This document shows, piece by piece, positions 39,641-48,513 of a stretch of DNA of 64,000 nt. The DNA comes from Ichthyophis bannanicus (taxonomy: Eukaryota > Chordata > Amphibia > Gymnophiona > Ichthyophiidae). The number at the start of each line of letters is the position of its first letter. Positions within the stretch are counted from its first letter, which is position 1. Where the stretch lies: positions 153,301,532 to 153,365,531 of the forward strand of contig CM066041.1 in NCBI GenBank assembly GCA_033557465.1, given 5' to 3'. The translations under genes and the position numbers were made by a program. The notes under the pieces are model-generated. The model was not told where the DNA came from and searched no databases. It worked only from the letters and a program-made list of their open reading frames with translations.

Positions 39641-41162
39641 CCAGGACCCAGGGTTCTAGGTCAGAGGCCTGGAGCCAAGCAAGTCGTCGGGCTGCAATGG
39701 CAATGCACGAAGCTCTACCGGCACCCTCAAAGGAATCAAAGGCTGCTCTGTTGGAGAACTTAGAAACATCTAGAAGCTGTTTCACTAAAGAAATGAACTC
39801 CTCCTTTCTATCCTCAGGGATAAAGGGGGCAAAATGCTTTATCTTTAGGGCAAGTTCCCTTAGAAACATGCCCATATACAGACTGTAAGAATTAATCCTG
39901 GCTATAAGAATACTAGCCTGGAAAGGTTTTCTGCCAAAAGAGTCTAGGGTCTTACATTCTCGCCCTGGAGGGGTAGAAGAGTGCCTTTTGGTGCTCTTAA
40001 TCTTTTTCAGCGCAGACTTCACCACAATGGAATGGTGAGGCAGCTGAGTCTTTTGAAAACCCAGGAGAAGGAGGGACCCGGTACATGGTGTCCAACCTAC
40101 GAGAGTAAGGAGACAACGTTAGAGGAGCCTCCCATAAGTCCATCAAGTGTTCTTGAAGGATTTCATGGATAGGCAGGGTGACTGCCTCTTTAGGAACCTT
40201 GGGGTATCCTAAAATATCCAATTTCTTTGACCTAGGTTCTTTTTCAGAGGATGTGGTAATAGAAAGTCCTTTAGCTAGCTCTATAATGAAGTCTTGAAAG
40301 GACAAATCCTCTGGTGGAGACATTCTCCTCTTTGGAGAAGAGGGGTCTTCCTGAAGAACTAGAGACAGCTCATCAGAGTCCTCAGAGGAGTCAAAATCCT
40401 CAGAAGAATCAGAGTATTCTTTATTTGCTTCCAACGCACGATACGCCTACCGATCGGTATCGACATCGGGCGTACCGGGTATGGGATCGGTATCGGGTGA
40501 AAACCCGGATCCGGCATGCGGAACCGATCTGCGTTTGGAAGTCGATGGTCTCGGTTCCGGTATGGGAGACGATACCGGAACCGGACCCGGTACCGCTGAA
40601 CGCGGTACCGAGGGCGTCGCAGCTGTAATAAAAGCCAGCATGGCCTGCAGCATGGTCTGAACAGTATTGCTCATAGACGCCACTGCTGCCTGGATGTCGG
40701 TACCGGTATGGGCCGGTACCCCAGAGCAGTCTAACAGGTGATCAGTCGAGGCCGTGCCATCGATGTCAACCTGTAACCCCATAGATGGTGCTTTGGAAGT
40801 CAGAACTTCCCGCCGGGTTGTTTGGCTGGGGCATGGTCCTCAGATTCAAAATTGAGAGCCTCTCGATGCTTTGAAGGAGATTTGCTCTTTGAGGACCTGC
40901 CCGAAGAAGGTTTGGTTACCTGAGATCCATCCGGAGAGGAAGACCTGGATGACTGTGATGCTGGATTATCTGAAGCAAACAGCACATGGAATTTGTTGGC
41001 CCGGTTCTGCAAACCACGTTTAGACATCTGGGAGCAGGATGGGCAGTCCGGAATGGAGTGGTCAGGTCCCAAACATTTAAGACACCATTCATGGGTGTCT
41101 GTGACAGAAATAACAGCACTACACTTGGTACACTTCTTGAAACCAGGGGCTGGTTTCTCCAT
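39339..41162 (-). pseudogene. Gag of DIRS#3, two frameshifts and one stop
   Basis: Pieces 41162-40800 (Cys/His cluster C-T-K-C...H-E-W-C-L-K-C-L-G-P-D-H), 40782-40447, 40434-39997 (S-F-Q-D-F-I-I-E-L-A-K-G-L) and 40025-39339 (L-Y-M-G-M-F-L-R-E-L-A; G-E-N-L-F-G-K) align in order with the intact 640-residue gag of DIRS#2. The frame changes between pieces 1 and 2 and between 3 and 4. A stop separates 2 and 3. Confidence 0.85.
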
Positions 41163-41389
41163 GAGGAGAATTTGTGTAGGCCTGAGGCCTAACCGAAGTC
41201 ACCAAGTTGTGCAAGATAAAGATTTTTATTTTTTTTTTTTAAAAGAAAAGAAAAGAGAGACCGGTGGTACCGGTTTCGGTATGGGGAAGGCAGGTACGCG
41301 GTATAAAGAAACAAACTAAAACAATAATTTCTTCAGCGGTGACAGGAACACGACCTGCTGGCTCCGCGGAAAAAGAGAAACTGAGGAGA

Positions 41390-41538
41390 GCTGGTCAGGA
41401 AGGCGGGAAGGCAGCGCGCATGTGCAGTGGGAGGCCCCAAAAGCTTCCTTCTGGGAAGCTGGGGAGCTTTCCCGCGCAGGCTCCGTCGGTACCGACGTAC
41501 CCATATGTGAGGACTTATTCCTGCTTGTTCCTGGAGAT
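41390..41538. repeat. Right ITR of DIRS#3
   Basis: Inverted copy of the left ITR (about 35950-36085), ending in cttgttcctggagat. The stretch 41163-41389 is the 5' untranslated region with an A-rich run and nothing else seen. Confidence 0.9.
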
Positions 41539-41850
41539 CTAATTAATGCTGCTAGCTTGTTCCAGTGTAAAACCCTCACAGCATTGGGGTCCTCCCCTTA
41601 CAAGATTTCCCCTTCTTCAAGCTCTTGTTGGCCACTCTCCCCAAACAAGTCTGAGGGCCCCTCTCTGGGATCCTCAGAAGTCTGAGATAAGGGTGAATCC
41701 TGACACTCCCAGTCAAAATCCTCCTTTTTCGCCCTCTTGCCTAGAGACTCCGCTAATTGTGCCACCACATCTAGAGAGGGATCAGGCCATAGACCCTTCA
41801 TGCCTTTGCTAGGAGTCTGCACCATCCCTAGGGAGCCCCGTGTCTGTTTA
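41539..41850 (-). pseudogene. Gag acidic segment of DIRS#5
   Basis: Reads G-Q-Q-E-L-E-E-G-E-I-L at one end, matching V-D-F-E-E-G-E-I-P of DIRS#1 gag, with D-F-D-W-E upstream. It is bounded by DIRS#3 on the left and by the CR1 3' end on the right. Confidence 0.75.
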
Positions 41851-42159
41851 AGAACATAAGAACATAAGATATGCCATACAGCTTAGTTACTCACCTGTAA
41901 CAGGTGATCTCCGGGAACAGCAGGAATTTAGTCCTCACATATGGGTATCGTCGGTACCGACGGAGCCTGCGCGGGAACGCTCCCCAGCGTCCAATCAGAA
42001 AGCTTTTGGGAGCATCCCACAGTGCCTGCGTGCTGCCTTGCCGCCTTTCCCAACTGCCTCTCTCCAGTTGAGTTTTAAAGCTAAGACAAAGAGAGAGAGA
42101 GGGAAAGGAAAGAGATAGATAGAGAGATACAGCTCCTAGGGGAGGTGGGTGGGTTGTGA

Positions 42160-42260
42160 GGACTAAATTCCTGCTGTTCCCGGAGATCACCTGTTACAGG
42201 TGAGTAACTAAGCTATCTCCAGGAACAAGCAGTAATGTAGTCATCACATATGGGGACTCC
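42160..42260. repeat. ICR of DIRS#4
   Basis: 42160-42214 is the reverse complement of the left end (agcttagttactcacctgta onwards, from 41880). From 42215 atctccaggaacaagcagta is the reverse complement of the right end (to 47843). cacctgttacaggtg (42188-42202) mirrors 41892-41906. Confidence 0.92.
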
Positions 42261-42370
42261 CTAGCTTTAGGTGCCAGGGAGAGACCCCAGAAGTTTTGTG
42301 TCCCTGAAAAGGGCTCCACTTCCCCCTATGGATCTCTGGCATCCTACCAGGGATGGTGGGTAGGAGTTGA

Positions 42371-45262
42371 TTAGGAATGGAACAGGTGTTTGAAAACAGC
42401 CTGACCAAACAAGGCATCCCGGCGGGAGTCCTTGTCCAAGCAGTAATGGGCTGTGAAGGTATGAACCGAGGCCCAAGTGGCTGCTCGACAGATGTCGTCA
42501 ATAGACACAGAGTTTAGATGAGCCATTGAGGTTGCCATGGCTCTCACATTGTGAGCTGTGACATGGCCCTCCAGAGAAAGGTTCTTACTCTGATAGGCGA
42601 AAGAAATACACTGAGCAATCCAGTTAGATAGTGTTCTCTTGGAAACTGGAAGTCCCAAATGAGAAGGATCAAAAGCAACAAAGAGTTGAGAGGGCTTTCT
42701 ATGTTGCTGTGTTCTTTGTAAGTAAAAAGCTAGAGCTCTTTTACAGTCCAAGGTATGAAGATTCCTCTCTGCATTTGATGCATGAGGTCCTGGAAAAAAG
42801 ACAGGTAGGTAGACCTCTTGGTTGAGGTGAAAAGGCGAGACCACTTTAGGCATAAAGTGTGGATGAGTCCTAAGGACTACCTTGTCATGATGGAACCTTG
42901 TATAAGGTGGATTGGCTACTAGTGCCTGCAATTCACTAATGCAGCGTGCTGATGTGATTGCAATGAGAAAAATAACCTTCCAAGAAAGAAATTTCAAGGA
43001 GGTGGTAGCCAAAGGTTCAAAGGGTGGCTTCATGAGCTGACCAAGAACCACGTTCAAGTCCCATGCCACCGGAGGCGGTCTAATGGGAGGCTTAGTTAGA
43101 AGGAGGCCTCTCATAAATCTTGCTATAAGAGGATGAGAGGAAATAGGTTGTCCATTTAGAGGTTTAAGGGAAGCTGCAATAGCACTCAAATGGACTCTTA
43201 CTGAATTTGTTTTAAGGCCTGCATTAGACAAATGGAGGAGATACTCCAGCAAAGATTCCAGAGGTATCGCAAGGGGGTTAAGACCCTTTTCAGAACACCA
43301 AATAGTAAACCTCTTCCACTTGAAAGCATAAGAACGTCTAGTGGAAGGTTTTCTGGAAGCATAAAGAACATCTTTCACTTGCTGAGAAAGATGAAGATCT
43401 TGGAGATCTAGGCTTTCAGCAACCAAGCCCTGAGATGCAGAGACTGGGGATTGGGATGCCATAACATTCCGTTCTCCTGAGATAGGAAATCTGGAGCAGA
43501 CCCTAACTCCAGGGAGGGAGCTTGAGAGAGATGTAGAAGCAGAGGGTACCACACTTGCCGTGGCCAATGTGGTGCTATGAGAATCATGTGGCCTCTGTCT
43601 CTCTGAAGCTAGAAAAGGGTTTTGGGAATTAGGGGAATGGGTGGAAAGGCATACAGGAAGTCTTGACCCCAGTGAAGGAGGAAAGCATCCTTTGCCTGAG
43701 CTCCCTGAGCCGGAGTTCTGGAACAGAACCGGGGAAGTTTGGCATTCCACGGACTTGCAAAGAGGTCTATGTCCGGGGTTCCCCAAAGTTGAAAAATCCT
43801 GGCCACCTGGTCTGCATGCAGAGACCACTCGTGTGGAAGGAGAACTAGACTGAGTCTGTCTGCCCAAGAGTTTTGAACGCCTGGAAGATACACTGCCAGA
43901 AGATGAATCTGATGCTCTCTGGCGAGGGCCCACAGTCGCAAAGCTTCGAAGCAAAGCGACAGAGAGCCTGTTCCCCCCTGCTTGTTCACGAAGAACATGG
44001 CTACTTGATTGTCCGTATGAATAAGGACTGTCTTGTAGCTGAGCAGGTTGTGAAACACTTGCAGAGCAAGGAAGATTGCTCTGAGCTCCAAGAGATTGAT
44101 ATGTAGACAACTCTCCTGTGGAGACCAGGTGCCTTGGGTGGAGAGGTCTTGCAGATGAGCTCCCCAACTCACTGGAGAAACATCTGTTGTAAGAGTTGCT
44201 TGGGGCAGGGGTTGCTGAAAGGGGGACCCCAGCAACAGGTTTTGAGTGGACTTCCACCACTGGAGAGACAAAATGAGGCGACTTGTGTTTGCTATTTTGT
44301 CTGACAGGCAGCCTGATGCCAGGGTCCATTGGGTGGATAAAGTCCACTGAGCTGCCCTCATGTGAAGGCGAGCATATGGTACCACATGCATGGTGGATGC
44401 CATGTGGCCTAGTAACTGTAACATTTCTCGAGCAGTTAAAAGGGGCTTTAGCACTGCTTGAGAAGCTAATTGCACCAAGCGAAGGCAACGGGCCTGAGGA
44501 AGATAGGCCCTTGCCCTTGTGGTATCCAGCAAGGCTCCTATGAACTCTAGAGACTGAGTAGGAATTAGACTGGATTTGGGGATGTTTATTACCAGCCCTA
44601 AATACTGAAGGATACGCATTGTGCAGGATAGAGAAGTCTTGGCCTCTGACTGTGTTGGAGCTCGAATGAGCCAGTCGTCCAAGTAAGGGAAAACGAATAT
44701 TCCCAGAGTGCGTAGAAATGCTGCTACCACAGCCATGCATTTCGTGAACACCCTTGGTGCAGAGGCCAGACCAAAAGGAAGCACCCTGTATTGGTAGTGC
44801 TTTCCTTGAAACAGGAACCGAAGGAACCTTCTGTGGGTTGGATGGATGAGAACATGGGTGTACGCATCCTTGAGATCTAGAGAACAAAGCCAATCCTGAC
44901 TCTGAAGGTATGGAAGCAGAGCTCCGAGAGAAATCATTTTGAATTTCTCCTTGACAAGGAATTTGTTCAATTCTCTGAGATCTAAGATAGGTCTGTATCC
45001 CCCTGTTTTCTTTGGAATAAGAAAATAAGGGGAATAGAGCCCTGTGCCCTGTTGATGAAGAGGCACTTCTTCTATTGTCCCTTGGGCAAGAAGGATGGTA
45101 ACCTCCTGACCTAACAGGTCGATGAGAGAGGCCGGAGAATTGAACTGCTTCACTATTGTGGGAGGGGGCATGCTTGAAAAATGAAGTTTGTACCCCTCTT
45201 TTATGATGGAGAGTGTCCAATGCTCTGCTGTTATTTGCCCCCATCTGGGAGCAAAATGACAT
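42371..45262 (-). CDS. DIRS tyrosine recombinase with long overlapping frame (DIRS#4), catalytic Arg lost
   Basis: 963 open codons, colinear with the 957-codon frame of DIRS#3 through both the overlapped N-terminal part and the recombinase. In the catalytic domain, box I reads S-A-R-C-I-S-E-L where #2 has S-A-R-R-V-S-E-L and #3 S-A-H-R-I-S-E-L, so the first catalytic arginine is a cysteine, consistent with a CpG transition. H-N-V-R and T-A-H-Y remain. Strand exchange is therefore unlikely, although the frame is fully open. Confidence 0.85.
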   Translation of the reverse strand: MSFCSQMGANNSRALDTLHHKRGVQTSFFKHAPSHNSEAVQFSGLSHRPVRSGGYHPSCPRDNRRSASSSTGHRALFPLFSYSKENRGIQTYLRSQRIEQIPCQGEIQNDFSRSSASIPSESGLALFSRSQGCVHPCSHPSNPQKVPSVPVSRKALPIQGASFWSGLCTKGVHEMHGCGSSISTHSGNIRFPLLGRLAHSSSNTVRGQDFSILHNAYPSVFRAGNKHPQIQSNSYSVSRVHRSLAGYHKGKGLSSSGPLPSLGAISFSSSAKAPFNCSRNVTVTRPHGIHHACGTICSPSHEGSSVDFIHPMDPGIRLPVRQNSKHKSPHFVSPVVEVHSKPVAGVPLSATPAPSNSYNRCFSSELGSSSARPLHPRHLVSTGELSTYQSLGAQSNLPCSASVSQPAQLQDSPYSYGQSSSHVLREQAGGNRLSVALLRSFATVGPRQRASDSSSGSVSSRRSKLLGRQTQSSSPSTRVVSACRPGGQDFSTLGNPGHRPLCKSVECQTSPVLFQNSGSGSSGKGCFPPSLGSRLPVCLSTHSPNSQNPFLASERQRPHDSHSTTLATASVVPSASTSLSSSLPGVRVCSRFPISGERNVMASQSPVSASQGLVAESLDLQDLHLSQQVKDVLYASRKPSTRRSYAFKWKRFTIWCSEKGLNPLAIPLESLLEYLLHLSNAGLKTNSVRVHLSAIAASLKPLNGQPISSHPLIARFMRGLLLTKPPIRPPPVAWDLNVVLGQLMKPPFEPLATTSLKFLSWKVIFLIAITSARCISELQALVANPPYTRFHHDKVVLRTHPHFMPKVVSPFHLNQEVYLPVFFPGPHASNAERNLHTLDCKRALAFYLQRTQQHRKPSQLFVAFDPSHLGLPVSKRTLSNWIAQCISFAYQSKNLSLEGHVTAHNVRAMATSMAHLNSVSIDDICRAATWASVHTFTAHYCLDKDSRRDALFGQAVFKHLFHS

Positions 45263-45615
45263 AACCTTCCTGGAATGGTGGACGGTTCTGGTCCTTCCAG
45301 AGCCAGAAAGGCTAAGTTCTCTAGCTGAAAGTCAAAGGCCCTGAGGAGGCTGAGGCTGCTGGGCCGGTTGAGGCCTAGCAGCCTTTGCTTTCTTCTGTTT
45401 GGGTGGTTGCTGACGTTTGGTTGAAAACTGACCTGCAGAAGATGCCTGCTGACCATAAGCAGGATAAAATCTTTTCTTTTTAGAAAAAGGTGTTTTCTTG
45501 AACAACATTTTCCTAACAGGATCAGCAGTAGACTTGGATAGTCTATCCAAAGTGGAATTTTCAGCATCCATTTCATTGGCTTTTTCTTGCCAATCTTTAC
45601 CAAACAGGTTCTCAC
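43609..45615 (-). pseudogene. RT / RNase H / methyltransferase of DIRS#4, nonsense in methyltransferase
   Basis: 668 codons, colinear with the 741-codon RT of #3. RT Y-L-D-D-W, RNase H T-T-D-V-S (changed from T-T-D-A-S), H-T-D-N-Q-V-A and the methyltransferase block Y-A-F-P-P are present. The frame then stops at P-K-T-L-F followed by TAG, where the relatives have a Lys codon; the downstream sequence is still homologous. RT and RNase H may be functional if the truncated protein is made. Confidence 0.88.
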
Positions 45616-47462
45616 CAGTACAAGGGATATTTCCCAATTTATCTTGTACCCAGAGCTCTATATCAGATTCTTGGAGCCAAGCAATTCTACGTGCACCTAT
45701 GGCAATAGCCGAGGTTCTGCTTATACATTCAAAGCAGTCAAAGGCTGCACGGTTGGAGAATTTAGAGACATCTTGGGCATGTTTGAGCCAAGTGAGAAAC
45801 TCCTGTCTTTTATCCTCAGAGATGAAAGGACTTAAAGTCTGTAGATGATCAGTGACTTCCTTTAGGAACATTCCCATGTATTTTATTTATTTATTTATTT
45901 AACAGTATTTCTAAACCGCCTTATCTTAATAATCAAGGTGGTATCACAGCAAGCAATCAGGTAAAGTGTGTGTGTTGTACATGCAGTGAGGATAAAACTT
46001 AGTTGTGTGAGGGATGTGTTGGGTGCTTGATTTGTTTGAGCTATATACAGGGTGGGCTATTTACAGTGGTGCTAGAATCATATTTTATATATATTCAGTT
46101 GTTTGGGAGGATTGGAATGCTGTTATCCATTCTCTTAGGTTATGTGATGTGACCATAGATGTAGAGACTATAGGAACTGATTCTTGCAGCAAGCATGGAA
46201 GCTTGAAAGACTCTATGTCCAAAAGCATCCAGAGTTCTGCATTCACGTCCTGGAGGATTTGAGGCATGTCTTTTTGCACTTCTAATCCTTCTCATAGCAG
46301 ATTCCACCACAATAGAGTGGTGAGGAAGCTGAGTTTTATGGAAGCCAGGACAAGGAGGGACACGATACATAGTATCTAACCTACGAGAATGAGGAGAGGT
46401 GGTAAGAGGTGTTTCCCACATCCTCAACATGAGATCATATAGAATCTCATGAATGGGTAGGGTAGCTGCCTCCTTAGGAGTTTTGGGATATTGTAAAATA
46501 TCCAACTCCTTGGCCCTTGGCTCTGTCTCAGGGGCTACAGTGACGGACAGGCCCCGAGCCACCTCTCTGATGAAGTCTTGGAAAGACATGTCCTCTGGAG
46601 GAGACATCCTGCGTTTAGGGGAGGAGGACTCCTGTGGAAGAAGCATCGCTGCATCGACAGAACTTTCAGAATCCTCAGATTCTTCTGAGGAATCGAAGTA
46701 TCGTCTGTCCGGATGCTCCTGCAGAGTCCGATACCCGTACCGAGCAAGATCGGTATCGGGAATAACCGGTACCGGAGGGCATCAGAGGACAGGGTACCGG
46801 CATAGCAGACACCGAAGCCGATGTCGATGCTATCAGTACCGGTACCAATACCGATGCCGGTGCCAGTGCCAGTACCGGTGGAGTTGTCTGTCGCGGTACC
46901 AAGGGCGTCGATGCCACAAGGAAAGCCGCTAGACTACGTTCTATGGACAGAATTCTCTGGTCCATAGACGCTGCCAATCCCTGGAAGTCGGTACCGGTGG
47001 GAACCACTGGTACCCCAGAGCATGGCACCAGGAGATCTGTCGAGGCCGAGCCATCGAGAACATCCTGGAACCCCGATGATGATGCTTTGGAAGCCGAAGC
47101 CTCCTGCCGGGGTAATTTTGCCGGTGCAGAATCCTCGAGGGCAACGCCAGAGGCATCTCGATGCTTAGAAGGAGATCTACCCTTCAAGGACCGGCTGGAT
47201 TTATGTTTAGTTATCTGAGATCCATGGGAAGAAGAAGAAGCCCTGTAAGACGTCGATGCCACCAAAGCCGTATCAGAGGGAAACAGGGTACTGAGCTTAG
47301 CAGCTCGGTTCTGTCGACCTCTTTTAGACATCATAGCACAGGACACACAATCTGTGATGGAGTGGTCAGGACCTAAACATTTTAAACACCATTCATGGGT
47401 GTCGGTGACGGAAATGGTACCGCCACATTTTGTGCACTTTTTAAAACCTGAGGCATGTTTCC
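45332..47462 (-). pseudogene. Gag of DIRS#4, frameshifted and interrupted
   Basis: The start region (47462) carries the Cys/His cluster but shifts frame after a few codons. 47346-46675 and 46646-46159 carry the charged middle and S-F-Q-D-F-I-R-E-V-A-R-G-L. An L2 tail interrupts at 46158-45881. 45877-45332 carries G-M-F-L-K-E-V and G-E-N-L-F-G-K. The order matches DIRS#2 gag. Confidence 0.82.
45881..46158 (-). repeat. L2-type 3' fragment with 5-bp target duplication
   Basis: 278 bp ending on the minus strand in a ccgccttatctt-type stem and (aaat)n, flanked by atgta at 45876-45880 and 46159-46163. Gag coding resumes exactly across the site. Confidence 0.82.
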
Positions 47463-47689
47463 ATGTTAAGGAAAAGTTTTGGGCCTAAGGCCCAAAAAAG
47501 GCGGGTGCACCTGAAGAAAAGGAAAAACATATATATATATATATTTTTTTAAAATAGAAAAGAAAGACTGGCGGTACCGGAAGAGCGTCGGAGAAGGCAG
47601 ACGCGACCACAAAAATAAAAAATAAAGAAATTCTTCTGCGGTGACAGGAACACGATCTGCTGGCTCCGCGGAAAAAGAAGAACTGGAGA

Positions 47690-47843
47690 GAGGCAGTTGG
47701 GAAAGGTGGGAAGGCAGCACGCAGGCGCTGTGGGATGCTCCCAAAAGCTTTCTGATTGGACGCTGGGGAGCGTTCCCGCGCAGGCTCCATCGGTACCGAC
47801 GATACCCATATGTGATGACTACATTCCTGCTTGTTCTTGGAGA
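47690..47843. repeat. Right ITR of DIRS#4
   Basis: Inverted copy of the left ITR, with caggctccatcggtaccgac near 47780, ending gttcttggagat. 47463-47689 is the 5' untranslated region, with an (at)n and T-rich run. Confidence 0.88.
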
Positions 47844-47987
47844 TTGGGTCAGACCAAGGTCCATCAAGCCCAGTATCCTGTTTCCAACAGTGGCCAATCT
47901 AGGTCATATGTACCTAGCATTTTCCCCAAAAGACACAGGTTCCACAATGCTTGTACTGGGTCAAGCATTGATATCCTGGGTCCCTTC

Positions 47988-48464
47988 TTAATAATGGTTT
48001 ATGGACCTTTCCTCCAGGAACTTGTCCAAACCTTTTTTAAACCCAGCTACACTAACAGCCTTTACTACATCCTCCGGTAACAAATTCCAGAGTTTGATTA
48101 CACGTTGAGTGAAAAAATATTTTCTTTTATTAGTCTTAAATAGTCTACCTTGTAGCTTCATTGTATGTCTCCTAGTCTTTCTATATTCAGATAACGTAAA
48201 CAATTGAACTACGTTTACCCGTTCCACTCCGTTCATTAATTTATAGACTTCTATCATATCTCCCCTCAGCCGTCTCTTTTCCAGGTTAAAGAGCTCTAAC
48301 CTTTTTAGCCTTTCTTCATAGGAGTATCCTTCCATCCCCTTTACCATTTTGGTGGCTCTTCTCTGAACCTTTTCTAATATCGCTTTATCCTTTTTAAGAT
48401 ACAGTGACCAGAATTGCACACAATATTCAAGGTGCGGTCTCACCATGGAACGATATAGAGGCAT
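47988..48464 (-). pseudogene. CR1 RT C-terminal part
   Basis: 158 open codons: V-R-P-H-L-E-Y-C-V-Q-F-W, V-Q-R-R-A-T-K-M-V-K-G, R-R-L-R-G-D-M-I-E-V-Y-K, F-K-T-N-K-R-K-Y-F-F-T-Q-R-V and a normal end in the CR1 3' part. The rest of ORF2 is absent by 5' truncation. Confidence 0.85.
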
Positions 48465-48513
48465 TATAATATCTTTTGTTTTATTTATCTAAGGCAATAA
48501 GCCTTTTGCATTA

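Larger units (their letters stand above)
35919..41538 (-). mobile_element. DIRS#3, structurally complete, gag broken
   Basis: The ends are fixed by the ICR join at 36240/36241: the reverse complement of agcacagttacttacctg (left end) followed by that of the right end ...gttcctggagat. The ITRs include the palindrome cgtcggtaccgacg (35986-35999 and mirrored near 41486-41499). RT-RH-MT and the recombinase are open; gag carries two frameshifts and a stop. It is inserted in gag of DIRS#5 with no target duplication seen. Confidence 0.93.
41880..47843 (-). mobile_element. DIRS#4, structurally complete, recombinase probably inactive
   Basis: Ends are defined by the ICR join (42214/42215) and independently by the empty-site match in CR1: ...gccatac|tgggtcag... 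continues across the insertion without loss or duplication. It is the same group as #3 (the proteins are closely similar). Damage: gag frameshift near its start and an L2-tail insertion, a nonsense codon in the methyltransferase, and R to C in recombinase box I. Confidence 0.94.
41850..48493 (-). mobile_element. CR1 LINE, 5'-truncated, split by DIRS#4
   Basis: The 3' end (aagaacataagaacataaga then tatgccatac, 41850-41879) is separated from the rest (tgggtcagaccaaggtccat, from 47844) by DIRS#4. The intact CR1 at 33053-33072 shows the two halves are normally adjacent. The 5' end lies near 48493, where DIRS#5 gag resumes for two bases more before the LINE insertion duplication. Confidence 0.88.
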
